This document shows positions 5,593 through 12,788 of a stretch of 12,788 nucleotides of DNA, in pieces. How positions within the stretch are numbered: position 1 is the stretch's first letter; the number at the start of each line of letters is the position of its first letter. Both the position numbers and the translations under genes were made by a program. The notes beneath the pieces were generated by a model that was not told where the DNA came from, ran no database searches, and was given only the letters and a program-made list of their open reading frames with translations. Source of the DNA: Rhodospirillales bacterium (GTDB lineage: Bacteria; Pseudomonadota; Gammaproteobacteria; Steroidobacterales; Rariloculaceae); assembly GCA_024640665.1 (NCBI GenBank), contig JAHEEO010000071.1:1-12788 (forward strand), written 5' to 3'.

Positions 5593-6225
5593 ATGCAAAA
5601 CACGGCTAAGCGTTACGTCATCAGTCAATTCGCAAACCCACGAGGCCCAGTTGGTCTTCTGGCCGGCCTAATTATGGTTCGGAGGCCATCCAATCAACGT
5701 CGCAACCTCTGGACGCTTGAACTCATGGAGGTGGCCGCTGGAGATCGAATTTGGGAAATTGGCTATGGTCCTGGTTTCGCTTTGCAAAACCTGCTCAAGC
5801 GCAACAGCAAAATTCGAGTCGTCGGGATCGACCGTTCCAAAACGATGCACTGGATGGCCAAATTGCTCAATCATGTTGCCGTCAAGTCGGGTAGGGCGAA
5901 ACTTCTTGTTGGTTCTATCGAAGAACTGGAAAAGAAGAGCGCTGTTCCGCTTGACGGCCCATTTTCAAAAATCTATTCGATCAACACTGCCATGTTCTGG
6001 AGAAAGCCCGTCGAGACTTTTTCGCTGCTTCGCTCACGCCTTTCGCCAGACGGGAAAATCTACATCACGTATCAACCCCGCATTGGGGGAAAGACGGATG
6101 CCGCTGCACTCGCGTCAGCAGCGAAAATAAAGGATCAAATGCTGGCAGCACGCTACTCTGATGTGCGTCTAGAGTTGTGTAAGGAACTTTCGCCAGTGGC
6201 GGTATGTTTGATTGGCTCTGTTTAG
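5593..6225 (+). CDS. Class I SAM-dependent methyltransferase
   Basis: A 210-residue cytosolic methyltransferase of the Rossmann-like class I fold. Motif I is WEIGYGPGFAL (54-64), with the SAM-binding acidic residue at D80 in VVGIDRSKTM (76-85). A short acidic strand LVGSIEEL (105-112) and the motif-IV region SKIYSINTAMFW (125-136) follow, then LSPDGKIYITYQPR (150-163). The N-terminal FANPRGPVGLLAG...MVRRP block (13-32) is what I recall in a group of methyltransferases of unknown substrate, often beside MarR or TetR regulators and small membrane proteins. There is no signal peptide. The gap to the preceding gene is 41 bases and the SD is poor, so it probably depends on the MarR promoter. The substrate is unknown; a hydrophobic small molecule would suit the neighbours, but that is inference. 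Confidence 0.8.
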   Translation: MQNTAKRYVISQFANPRGPVGLLAGLIMVRRPSNQRRNLWTLELMEVAAGDRIWEIGYGPGFALQNLLKRNSKIRVVGIDRSKTMHWMAKLLNHVAVKSGRAKLLVGSIEELEKKSAVPLDGPFSKIYSINTAMFWRKPVETFSLLRSRLSPDGKIYITYQPRIGGKTDAAALASAAKIKDQMLAARYSDVRLELCKELSPVAVCLIGSV

Positions 6226-6259
6226 TATTGCTGATTGAGCGGGCTTATAATCGTATTGA

Positions 6260-7762
6260 TTAGAAACCCCCACCGGTTCTGAATCCGCCACGTCCGCGAG
6301 ATCTGCCTATGTTGCCAGGTCGACCGCTGCCCTTTGGCAGGCGAAACCCTTTGCCGCGTGTTTTGTTTTTGCCCTTTGCAGTGGGTGCGCCCGGCCAGTG
6401 CCATGTGGGGCGTCCGGTCGGCTTGCGGCCCATGCGACGGGCAATGCCGCCGCTGCCGAAGTCAGGCCAAGCGCCGGTCACGTCGTTGTAGCGTTGATGG
6501 CGACTCAGCGCGTCCCATAAAGAGCCGCCGGGCAATGTGCCTACGAGCACCTGTCGCATGAGCATCAGCAACAAATCACCGTTGTCGAAACCGCTGCGCA
6601 GATCGTCATAGCGGCGACTCTTGAATCTTTGTCGAACGTCAGTCAATTCCTGCATTCGCTTGAGAGTTTCGCGATGAATGTTGCGATGTTCATCGAGTTC
6701 GCTTTGCAGCCCTTGCTCTTCCCGCCTCAGAAGTCTCAATCGGTCGACAAGGTCATCATCTTCGAGCGTCATAGTCGCTCGCGCGATTCGCGTCAGATCA
6801 TCAATGCTGCGATGTTTCATCGCCACTTCGAGGACTTCGAGGCATTTGCTCAAATAAGCGTCTTCGCCAGCTGCGAATTCTCCTTGAGTCGTTCGACGCT
6901 GCAGAATTTCACCTTCCAGTGCGGCGATGCGTTCGTCTAATTTATCTTGTCTATGTTCGGCATCCGTCAGTGCATCGAGCGCGCTGACGACGCCTCCTGC
7001 TTCCGCGGCTCTGGCTTCGAGGGCCTGCAGGGCCTCTAGTTCTGAATCGGCATGTGCTCGAACTGCAGCAGCATGCTGCTGCAGGCGTTTGGGTATTTCG
7101 AGAAGCAGCCAATAGTCTCGCCGAGCAGATTCAAATCGACATAGGCGCGCAACCCAACCATCAATCGCGCGAGTCAGTAGATTCGCTCGATACTCGCTGG
7201 TACCGAATTGTCGATTCCACAAGTAGCTGAATAGGGGGTCTGAATTATAGGGGGCGCTTTTTTCCCGGCTGTCCTCTGCGGCTACCGACGCTTTTTCCGC
7301 TGCGCCAACGGCGACGGCGTCGGCTGCTCTGGTTTGTTCAAGTTGTTGTTTGAAGTCCGGATCGTTTTCAAGGCGCTCTTGGGCGGCTGCTTCACGCTCC
7401 GCAAGCGCAGCTGCAGCTGCGTCCACCTCTTTGTGAAGCGACGTCCGAGTACTCTCGAGTTTATCGAGGCTCGTTTCGTATTCGGCAACATGCTTGTTGA
7501 CTTCAGTGATGGCATCCTCACGTTGTGCCAGCAATTGACGCACTTGGCGTTCTGCTGAATCCAAACGTGCACCTACCTCGTCACTGGTAATTGAGTCCAA
7601 TCGCAGAATTGCCAGTTGTTTCAAGACCTCAGAGCGCTGCAACTGGGTGCGCGCAATATGGCTGGACATCGCCTGTAATTCTCTGTCCAGTATGCCGAGC
7701 TGTTTGCGAAGCTCGCTCAATGTGCCATCGAGATGACCCAGGGTTTCGCGTCCTGACAACAT
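6260..7762 (-). CDS. Long coiled-coil protein with basic Gly/Arg-rich tail
   Basis: A 500-residue protein I do not recognise at family level. Most of it (about 10-170 and 215-395) is Leu/Glu/Arg/Gln heptad-rich and should form long coiled coils. A short aromatic segment between them (about 185-220, with YLWNRQF and WLLLEIPKRL) may be a hinge or small domain. A more hydrophobic part follows at about 395-435 (DLLLMLMRQVLVGTLPGGSLWDAL). The last 63 residues hold 17 Lys/Arg and no Asp/Glu, rich in Gly and Pro, ending RGGFRTGGGF: a disordered basic tail. There is no signal peptide or membrane helix, so it should be cytosolic or held at the membrane by its partner. The ATG lies four bases after the stop of the DUF6384-type gene, so translation is coupled. 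Third and last gene of the operon; its stop is 34 bases from the convergent methyltransferase. Confidence 0.8.
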   Translation of the reverse strand: MLSGRETLGHLDGTLSELRKQLGILDRELQAMSSHIARTQLQRSEVLKQLAILRLDSITSDEVGARLDSAERQVRQLLAQREDAITEVNKHVAEYETSLDKLESTRTSLHKEVDAAAAALAEREAAAQERLENDPDFKQQLEQTRAADAVAVGAAEKASVAAEDSREKSAPYNSDPLFSYLWNRQFGTSEYRANLLTRAIDGWVARLCRFESARRDYWLLLEIPKRLQQHAAAVRAHADSELEALQALEARAAEAGGVVSALDALTDAEHRQDKLDERIAALEGEILQRRTTQGEFAAGEDAYLSKCLEVLEVAMKHRSIDDLTRIARATMTLEDDDLVDRLRLLRREEQGLQSELDEHRNIHRETLKRMQELTDVRQRFKSRRYDDLRSGFDNGDLLLMLMRQVLVGTLPGGSLWDALSRHQRYNDVTGAWPDFGSGGIARRMGRKPTGRPTWHWPGAPTAKGKNKTRGKGFRLPKGSGRPGNIGRSRGRGGFRTGGGF

Positions 7763-7766
7763 GGCT

Positions 7767-8702
7767 TTACCAATCCGTTATCGTGCCGCCCGCAATGGGC
7801 ACGTGATAATCGGGTGTGATTCGACCAGCCGGTTTGGTGCCAATCACATTCTCTTGAATGATCCCGTCGTCCAGTTTGTCTGCCGAAACCTGATCAAAAG
7901 TGTCTGCACTAACGCGTACGCCCCATTTCTGGACTAGGCGAGTTTGACCGTCTTCCTCGCTGGTCACTGGCAGCGTAAGTACCCGGCCCGTCGGAGCGAC
8001 TGCCTCGACAATTAGGTAGTAGTTTCGTGCTGTGTCATTTACATCGGGCACACGCCAAACGCCTGATAGCTCGTTGGGTTGAGACACAATTCGTACTGAG
8101 TATATTTCCTGTATCCGCTGCAAGAGTGTCTGCAGGCTTGCGTGATCTGTTTCGGCGGCGGAGAAGTCTTCCGCGGCAAGCGCAAGCTGTGCGTGGGAGT
8201 TGATTTCGAGGGCTTGGTCCAGCGCCGCTGCATCCTCGGTTGAATTCACTATGCTGGAGTATGTGCGTTCAATGGCCTGTGGCAGCTGGGCCTCCAGGCG
8301 CTGCGTCGGCAGGTATGCCGTAAAGAACCAAAGTCCCAGCACGATAGTGGCGAACGTTCCGAAAATGCGAGCCCGTTTTCCCCAACGATGCCGGCTGACG
8401 TAGAGCTTCGCAAGTCGAACCGCGAAACTGCTTGGGGCAGGTGAGTAGCTGAAGCGTTCTTCTTCGAGGGCAGCGATACCAGCGTCCAAGGCATCGTCGG
8501 TCACGTCGATGCCCTGCGCCGTGTAAATTTCGCGCAGGCGCTGCTTCAGATTTGCCCGCCTTGCATCCGCATTGAGTTCGCGATCAACCAGAATTTGCCG
8601 ATGTCTGACGGTATCGACTACATCCATCGCGACCATGACATCTTCAAGTCGGGCATCTGCATGCGAACCACCTGAATTCGCAGCAACCTCCGCAGTTGTC
8701 AT
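7767..8702 (-). CDS. Single-pass membrane protein, DUF6384 type
   Basis: A 311-residue protein. The N-terminal cytosolic part has LEDVMVAMDVVDTVRHRQILVDREL (about 19-43) and LKQRLREIYTAQGIDVTDDALDAGIAALEEERF (about 52-84), a pattern I recognise as DUF6384. One membrane helix lies at about 112-131 (IFGTFATIVLGLWFFTAYL) after a very basic RHRWGKRAR, which puts the N-terminus inside. About 180 C-terminal residues are then periplasmic: a helical segment (about 135-195), then a beta-rich domain with NELSGVWRVPD and VRVSADTFDQVSADKLDDG. No cysteines. I use ATG 8702; an adjacent TTG at 8705 is also possible. It begins 14 bases after the preceding gene's stop with no clear SD, so translation is probably coupled. 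Function unknown; it looks like the membrane anchor of the three-gene unit. Confidence 0.8.
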   Translation of the reverse strand: MTTAEVAANSGGSHADARLEDVMVAMDVVDTVRHRQILVDRELNADARRANLKQRLREIYTAQGIDVTDDALDAGIAALEEERFSYSPAPSSFAVRLAKLYVSRHRWGKRARIFGTFATIVLGLWFFTAYLPTQRLEAQLPQAIERTYSSIVNSTEDAAALDQALEINSHAQLALAAEDFSAAETDHASLQTLLQRIQEIYSVRIVSQPNELSGVWRVPDVNDTARNYYLIVEAVAPTGRVLTLPVTSEEDGQTRLVQKWGVRVSADTFDQVSADKLDDGIIQENVIGTKPAGRITPDYHVPIAGGTITDW

Positions 8703-8716
8703 CAATTAATGGCCGG

Positions 8717-9889
8717 TCAAAGGCCCGTGGGAGGCGGCAATGTATCGCCACGCTGGATTAGCAAGGCCATGCGCTGCTTGCCTTCTTCAACCGAAGCGCG
8801 AATGTCTTCGGCGTTCTTAGTAGATAATATCCGCATCTCGCGAATAATTTCAGAAGATCGGTCTTGAAAGTTGACGACCGAATTAACCAATTTCTGAACG
8901 GCATCTGCCCGAATCGTAGGACCGTAACCAGCGCGTATGGCCGCTTCTTGGACTTTGCCGCCAATATCCGCCAAATCTTCGAGGCTCTTGGATACGCCTT
9001 CTTTCATCGATTCGAGCGTTTTGGTGCTTTCATGCAGGCCAAACAGACCCGTAAATGAAGCCGACAGCGCCGTAAGTACTGTTTCGTTTGTGCCGAAGAA
9101 CATGATGGCTTGCTTATACACGCGTTCTTTTGCGCTCGTGGTTTGGAGTAATCTGGCCATGACAAATTCGGAGGTGTTGTAGCTCACTGTAAGATTGTCA
9201 GAGAGGTCTTTCGCAATCTGGTAGCGATCTTCATCGTCTTGCAGAAGGCGGACTTTCTCATCCCGAGCGAGCTCTAGCTTGGCGCGATCTGCCAGGTTGT
9301 CTCCGGCATAACTCGTAACGGTTTCCATCGCCTTCCCAACCGCCGCTTTTGCTACTTCCCACTTGTTTTCGGCCGTCTTGAGCACATCCAGTGCAAGGAT
9401 TTCGGCTTCCTTCAGCGCACCACGAAAATCTTGATATGCAGTTAGGATTTGGTGTTCGCGGTCGATTTGGTCTTTGGAGTCAGCGGCTACATCGAGATAA
9501 GTAGCTTTAATCTTGTCGAATCGCGTTGCAATGTCGCCGCGCGTTACTTTCATCCAGATATTGCTGATTCGCTCAAATGTGTCGATCTTTCCGTCTTCTA
9601 TTTGTTCGACCATGCCTTTCGCATCTTCGCGAATGCTGTCGAAGGCATTGGTAATTTCTTCGTAGCGATTGCCTAACTTCATCGAGCTAACTTGTTCGCG
9701 AACAACTTCGTTAAACAGAGAGGCTTGATTGAGCGTGCGGGCGATCATTACAACTTTGCTTTCGTCGAGAACGGTAAGCCTGTTCAATAGGGCGACAATG
9801 GGTGCTTCGTCGGTTGTTTCGGGAACCAGCCCGAGATCTCGTAAATGGTTCATTGCGCGATCAAAGTAAGTCGCGGCTGCGTTAGTCAT
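8717..9889 (-). CDS. Long all-helical cytosolic protein, TelA-like
   Basis: A 390-residue, cysteine-free protein that reads as almost wholly helical, with heptad-like stretches at 75-190, 200-260 and 295-375. There is no signal peptide or membrane helix. Length, the FDKIKATYLDVAADSKDQID stretch (124-143) and the C-terminal order (a conserved TNETVLTALSASFTGL block at 267-282, then MKEGVSKSLEDLADIGGKVQEA, then a terminal helix) resemble TelA/KlaA 'toxic anion resistance' proteins, but I cannot show homology by eye. Homologues tend to be labelled 'cell surface protein', which the lack of an export signal contradicts. GAGGG nine bases upstream supports the ATG. First gene of the operon, with a plausible promoter at 9972-9944. 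It probably assembles with the DUF6384-type and coiled-coil partners. TelA kinship confidence is about 0.4. Confidence 0.8.
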   Translation of the reverse strand: MTNAAATYFDRAMNHLRDLGLVPETTDEAPIVALLNRLTVLDESKVVMIARTLNQASLFNEVVREQVSSMKLGNRYEEITNAFDSIREDAKGMVEQIEDGKIDTFERISNIWMKVTRGDIATRFDKIKATYLDVAADSKDQIDREHQILTAYQDFRGALKEAEILALDVLKTAENKWEVAKAAVGKAMETVTSYAGDNLADRAKLELARDEKVRLLQDDEDRYQIAKDLSDNLTVSYNTSEFVMARLLQTTSAKERVYKQAIMFFGTNETVLTALSASFTGLFGLHESTKTLESMKEGVSKSLEDLADIGGKVQEAAIRAGYGPTIRADAVQKLVNSVVNFQDRSSEIIREMRILSTKNAEDIRASVEEGKQRMALLIQRGDTLPPPTGL

Positions 9890-9943
9890 GACGGATTGCC
9901 CTCGTGTCTTATTGTGAGTTTTCAGGCTGATGCCTAGACCCGC

Positions 9944-9972
9944 AAACTAAGCTGCATTCGCGGTGCCGTCAA
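9944..9972 (-). promoter_or_regulatory. Candidate promoter for the helical/DUF6384/coiled-coil operon
   Basis: On the minus strand TTGACG (9972-9967), a 17-base spacer and TAGTTT (9949-9944) precede the ATG at 9889. The leader would be about 45-50 bases. The -35 is good and the -10 is moderate. Confidence 0.45.
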
Positions 9973-10121
9973 GCGTCTGACTTGCGAGCAAATGTAGAAG
10001 TAGCTTGTATCTCCTTGAATGATTGAGAGTCGGAGGAAGGCATGCGCCCGGAATAGTCGCGCCGACGAGCGCAAAGGTACGTATCCGTGGGCTTGTGCCG
10101 GGCGTGCCAATTCTGCATCGA

Positions 10122-10148
10122 TTGACCCAAGTGCCTGGGTTCTATAAC
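10122..10148 (+). promoter_or_regulatory. Weak candidate promoter for the lectin-like gene
   Basis: TTGACC (10122-10127) and TATAAC (10143-10148) lie 33 bases before the ATG, but the spacer is only 15 bases. A small ACCCA-N6-TGGGT dyad (10125-10140) fills the spacer, so an activator or repressor could act there. This is suggestive only. Confidence 0.3.
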
Positions 10149-10180
10149 GTCCAATCTAAGTCACCTCATGGAGCTATCAG

Positions 10181-10813
10181 ATGGTTCAGGTAAATCGATT
10201 TGCGGCCGCGGCTTTGATTCTTTCGTTTGGCATGTTTCCAGCTCTTGCACAGAGTCCATCGGCGAACATGAGCTTCTTTGTGACGAGTTTGAATCCGGGT
10301 AATGGCGGCAATCTCGGCGGATTGGACGGGGCAGACGCCTATTGCCATTCACTGGCAGATAACGTCGGCGCAGACGACAAGACTTGGCACGCTTATCTGA
10401 GCACGGATACGGTTGATGCCAGAGATCGCATTGGTGACGGCCCTTGGTATAACTCGGCTGGCGTGCAAATCGCGGCAAGCGTGGCTGACTTGCACAGCGC
10501 TAACAATAACCTGACTGCTGCAACGGCCTTGAACGAGCGAGGCGCTTTACCGAATTATATCGGTGGCGAGCCGCCCCTGGAGCATGATGTGCTTACCGGT
10601 ACGAATGAGGACGGCACGGCGTCCGATATGACTTGTAACAATTGGACCGATGGGTCCGCTGACAGTGCTGCCATGCTCGGTCATGCCGATCGCTTGGGGC
10701 GCGACCCCGGCGTAAATTCCTGGAACGCTGTGCATCCGTCGCAGGGTTGTGGAATGGAAAACCTGGCGCCGACGGGTGGTGCCGGCCTTTACTACTGTTT
10801 TGCGATTGACTAA
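10181..10813 (+). CDS. Secreted C-type-lectin/endostatin-like domain protein
   Basis: A 210-residue exported protein: Sec signal peptide 1-23 with likely cleavage after ALA, then one compact domain to the C-terminus. The domain pattern FFVTSLNPGNGGNLGGLDGADAYC (32-55), W69-H-A-Y-L-S, ARDRIGDGPWYN (80-91), LTGTNEDGT (138-146), CNNW (152-155), GHADR (167-171), WNAVHPSQGC (181-190) and a terminal GLYYCFA is one I recognise from bacterial secreted 'lectin' proteins related to the collagen NC10/endostatin C-type-lectin fold. Four cysteines (55, 152, 190, 206) fit two disulfides. Asp/Asn-rich loops could bind calcium or glycan. GGAG at 10170-10173 precedes the ATG. It is divergent from the helical/DUF6384 operon across 291 bases, so the two may share control. 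Fold confidence is moderate; ligand unknown. Confidence 0.8.
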   Translation: MVQVNRFAAAALILSFGMFPALAQSPSANMSFFVTSLNPGNGGNLGGLDGADAYCHSLADNVGADDKTWHAYLSTDTVDARDRIGDGPWYNSAGVQIAASVADLHSANNNLTAATALNERGALPNYIGGEPPLEHDVLTGTNEDGTASDMTCNNWTDGSADSAAMLGHADRLGRDPGVNSWNAVHPSQGCGMENLAPTGGAGLYYCFAID

Positions 10814-10818
10814 TAACG

Positions 10819-10848
10819 GCAGCAATTAGTCAGCGTTGCTGCTGACTA
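10819..10848. terminator. Two mutually exclusive hairpins between convergent stops
   Basis: TAGTCAGC (10827-10834) pairs with GCTGACTA (10841-10848) around a 6-base loop; the right arm includes the gdhA stop codon. An overlapping alternative pairs GCAGCAA (10819-10825) with TTGCTGC (10836-10842). Only 32 bases separate the two genes, so this element must serve as the 3' end of both. No T-run follows, so intrinsic termination is uncertain. Confidence 0.4.
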
Positions 10849-12201
10849 CACAACGCCATAGGCCACCATGGCGTTGGCTACTTTGATGAAGCCCGCGACG
10901 TTAGCGCCGCGTACGTAATCTACGTAGTCGCTGCCGGCTTGACTGCCGTATTCGACGCAGCGGTCGTGAATATCGAGCATGATTTTGCGGAGGCGCTGTT
11001 CGAGCTCGTCAACGCTCCAGGTGATGCGTACGCTGTTTTGACTCATTTCGAGGCCGGAGATGGCGACGCCGCCTGCATTGGCAGCTTTGCTGGGTGCAAA
11101 TAGCACTTTGGCTGCGACAAAGTCGTGAATGCCATCTTGTTCGACCGGCATATTGGCGCCTTCAGAAACCCCGATGCAGCCGTTTTTAATCAGGCTTTGA
11201 GCTTCGGCTCGGCTGACTTCATTTTGCGTCGCACACGGAAATACGAGTTCACATGGCACGTTCCATGGGCGCTCGTTAGCAAAATAGTCTGCGCCGAATT
11301 CTTTGGCATACTCTGAAAGTCCGCGGCGGCGGTTCACTTTGAGGTCAATAATGAAATTGAGCTTGTCGGCATCGATGCCATTCGCATCGTAAATGTATCC
11401 AGACGAATCGGACATGGTTACAACCTTGCCGCCCAATTGTATGATCTTCTCGGCGGCGTAAATTGCGACGTTGCCAGCACCTGAGATTGCACATTTTTTA
11501 CCATCGATCGCGTCGCCGCGACGCGCCAGCATGTCTTGCATCATGTAGACCGCACCGTACCCGGTGGCTTCTTTTCTAATTGGGCTGCCGCCAAACTCCA
11601 TGCCTTTGCCAGTCAGTACTCCCGAGAATCGATTGGTCAGCCGCTTGTACTGGCCAAACAGGTAGCCGATTTCGCGCGCGCCGACGCCGATATCGCCGGC
11701 AGGAACGTCAATGTCATCTCCAACGTGGCGATACAGCTCCGTCATGAACGACTGGCAAAACCGCATGACCTCATTGCTCGACTTACCTTTAGGGTTAAAG
11801 TCTGATCCGCCTTTGCCGCCGCCCATCGGGAGATCGGTCAGGCTGTTTTTGAATGTCTGCTCGAAGGCCAGGAACTTCAGAATGCTGAGGTTTACGCTGG
11901 GATGAAATCTGAGCCCGCCTTTGTAGGGGCCGATAGCATTGTTGTTTTGCACACGGTAGCCACGGTTTACCCGAATATTGCCGTTGTCGTCTTCCCAGCA
12001 CACTCGAAAAATGATGATTCGGTCGGGTTCTGCTATGCGCCGCAGAATTTGCATCTCATGATAGATTTCCTTGTCCTGAATATACTCATAGACGTTGGAA
12101 GCAACCTCGTATACCGCTTGGTGAAATTCAGTTTCACCCGGGTTGCGGCGCTTAAGTCCCGACATGAATTGTTCGAGGTCAACATGATCGGATACAGCCA
12201 T
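10846..12201 (-). CDS. gdhA: NADP-specific glutamate dehydrogenase
   Basis: A 451-residue hexameric-type enzyme (about 450 is standard) that reductively aminates 2-oxoglutarate with ammonium and NADPH to give glutamate, in the cytosol. The N-terminal domain carries the substrate site: PYKGGLRFHPSVN (92-104), PMGGGKGGSDF with catalytic-loop Lys130 (125-135), and DIDVPAGDIGVGAREIGY with the catalytic Asp170 (163-180). The Rossmann domain has GAGNVA (241-246) and VVTMSDSSGYIYD (260-272). Ser264-Asp265 there match the E. coli NADP enzyme rather than an NAD type. The C-terminal NAGGVAISGLEMSQN block (about 376-390) is intact. AGGGAA upstream supports the ATG. A methyltransferase gene ends 46 bases upstream on the same strand. 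I saw no strong promoter in that gap, so readthrough or a promoter inside the neighbour is possible. The assignment is secure. Confidence 0.97.
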   Translation of the reverse strand: MAVSDHVDLEQFMSGLKRRNPGETEFHQAVYEVASNVYEYIQDKEIYHEMQILRRIAEPDRIIIFRVCWEDDNGNIRVNRGYRVQNNNAIGPYKGGLRFHPSVNLSILKFLAFEQTFKNSLTDLPMGGGKGGSDFNPKGKSSNEVMRFCQSFMTELYRHVGDDIDVPAGDIGVGAREIGYLFGQYKRLTNRFSGVLTGKGMEFGGSPIRKEATGYGAVYMMQDMLARRGDAIDGKKCAISGAGNVAIYAAEKIIQLGGKVVTMSDSSGYIYDANGIDADKLNFIIDLKVNRRRGLSEYAKEFGADYFANERPWNVPCELVFPCATQNEVSRAEAQSLIKNGCIGVSEGANMPVEQDGIHDFVAAKVLFAPSKAANAGGVAISGLEMSQNSVRITWSVDELEQRLRKIMLDIHDRCVEYGSQAGSDYVDYVRGANVAGFIKVANAMVAYGVV

Positions 12202-12247
12202 TGAAAATTCCCTATCGTTAATGCAGGTTCAAAGCGCTTGGCGCTGA

Positions 12248-12788
12248 TTAGCGATTAGCGCTTACGAGCCAAGCGTGCGCTTTTAGTGCGACGCCCTTTT
12301 CCGATTCCCGATCTTGAAGCAATTCGACGAGGTCGTCGTATGCGGATGCTCGGACTGCCTCGGTCTCGGCTTTCAGCGCTTCACCAACGAACAGAGCATC
12401 CATCAAGAAGCGGCTAGCAATTTCGGCAGTCGCGCCTCGGCCGCCCAAATACTGGTTGCCTTCCCATGCCTTGAATTTGATGTCGGTGAATCCTGCTTTG
12501 CTCATGATGTCGGTTACGTAGTCGGTATCGCTGAAAGCAAACGGACCCGGCGCTTTTGGGTCTGCCTGTGGGACTTCGACATATTTTCGCGCGATGTCCA
12601 TCAACTCGAAAACCCATGGGTTGGCTGGCGGAGGGCCCCAACAGCTGAAGGCAGCCCGGCCAGCTGGTTTTAGGAAATCACGCATGTGCGCGAACGCTGC
12701 ATATGGGTCTTTGAAAAACATGACGCCGAAGCGCGAAAACAGACGATCGTAAGTGCGATCGAGCCGTATAGAAGCCGCGTCGCCGTGG
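12248..12788 (-). CDS. Class I SAM-dependent methyltransferase, 5' end outside window
   Basis: The C-terminal 179 residues of a class I methyltransferase whose start lies beyond the right edge. The open frame continues upstream of the first internal Met (12721) without a stop and reads TYDRLFSRFGVMFFKDPYAAF, the motif-IV/post-IV region common in UbiE/Methyltransf_11-type enzymes. It then reads MRDFLKPAGRAAFSCWGPP, the beta-5 region. Motif I (E/DxGxGxG) should lie in the missing part. The rest (SDTDYVTDIMSKAGFTDIKFKAWEG) is the usual C-terminal helix-strand. No signal peptide can be judged. It is codirectional with gdhA, 46 bases upstream. Substrate unknown. The SRFGVMFF and FLKPAGR patterns make the family call good. 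Confidence 0.85.
   Translation of the reverse strand, partial: HGDAASIRLDRTYDRLFSRFGVMFFKDPYAAFAHMRDFLKPAGRAAFSCWGPPPANPWVFELMDIARKYVEVPQADPKAPGPFAFSDTDYVTDIMSKAGFTDIKFKAWEGNQYLGGRGATAEIASRFLMDALFVGEALKAETEAVRASAYDDLVELLQDRESEKGVALKAHAWLVSANR

Noticed and set aside
6334..7115. Several plus-strand frames opposite the coiled-coil gene
   Set aside because: Mirrors of the repetitive Leu/Glu/Arg coding sequence; Cys/Arg/Ser-rich with no motifs or SD sites.
9969..10154. 61-codon minus-strand frame in the divergent intergenic region
   Set aside because: No SD, odd composition (Arg/Ser/Asp), overlaps the candidate promoter region, and no recognisable pattern.
12249..12262. Tandem GATTAGC repeat at the end of the edge methyltransferase
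   Set aside because: Two 7-bp copies only, partly inside coding sequence; no sign of function.

Overview
The window looks like chromosomal DNA of a Gram-negative proteobacterium, most likely a gammaproteobacterium. The support is Sec and Tat export signals, Shine-Dalgarno (SD) sites of the AGGAG type, moderate GC that looks a little above 50% by eye, a hexameric NADP-type glutamate dehydrogenase, and a DUF6384-like protein of a kind I associate with proteobacteria. I cannot place the genus. I see no tRNA, rRNA, CRISPR array, transposase, phage gene or att site. Base composition looks even, so nothing marks the window as a recent island.

Layout. (1) 1-466 holds no convincing gene; it has GTTTC/GAAAC dyads in front of the first operon. 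(2) 467-2076 (+) is a tightly coupled pair: a bicupin protein and an atypical SDR that lacks the usual Tyr/Lys catalytic pair. (3) 2140-3733 (+) holds two exported proteins: a Sec-exported COG4798-type methyltransferase-like protein and a Tat-exported Fe/Mn superoxide dismutase-like protein with an altered second shell. A strong hairpin follows. (4) 3859-4494 (-) is a secreted protein of unknown function with its own promoter. (5) 4819-6225 (+) is a compact MarR regulator / small membrane protein / class I methyltransferase operon. A near-consensus promoter overlaps a perfect 10-bp inverted repeat, a textbook layout for MarR autorepression. (6) 9889-6260 (-) is a three-gene operon: a long helical protein with TelA-like character, a single-pass DUF6384-type membrane protein, and a coiled-coil protein with a basic Gly/Arg-rich tail. 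It is the best candidate here for an undescribed system. (7) 10181-10813 (+), divergent from that operon, is a secreted C-type-lectin/endostatin-like protein. (8) 12201-10846 (-) is gdhA, preceded on the same strand by a class I methyltransferase that runs off the right edge.

How the parts may work together. The MarR operon is probably self-regulated and may respond to a small lipophilic or phenolic ligand, as many MarR proteins do. The helical/DUF6384/coiled-coil operon probably forms one envelope-associated complex: a cytosolic helical partner, a membrane anchor with a large periplasmic domain, and a coiled-coil protein with a nucleic-acid-like or polyanion-binding tail. Glutamate dehydrogenase is the only gene whose reaction is secure. 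All other roles are at family level and are marked as such.
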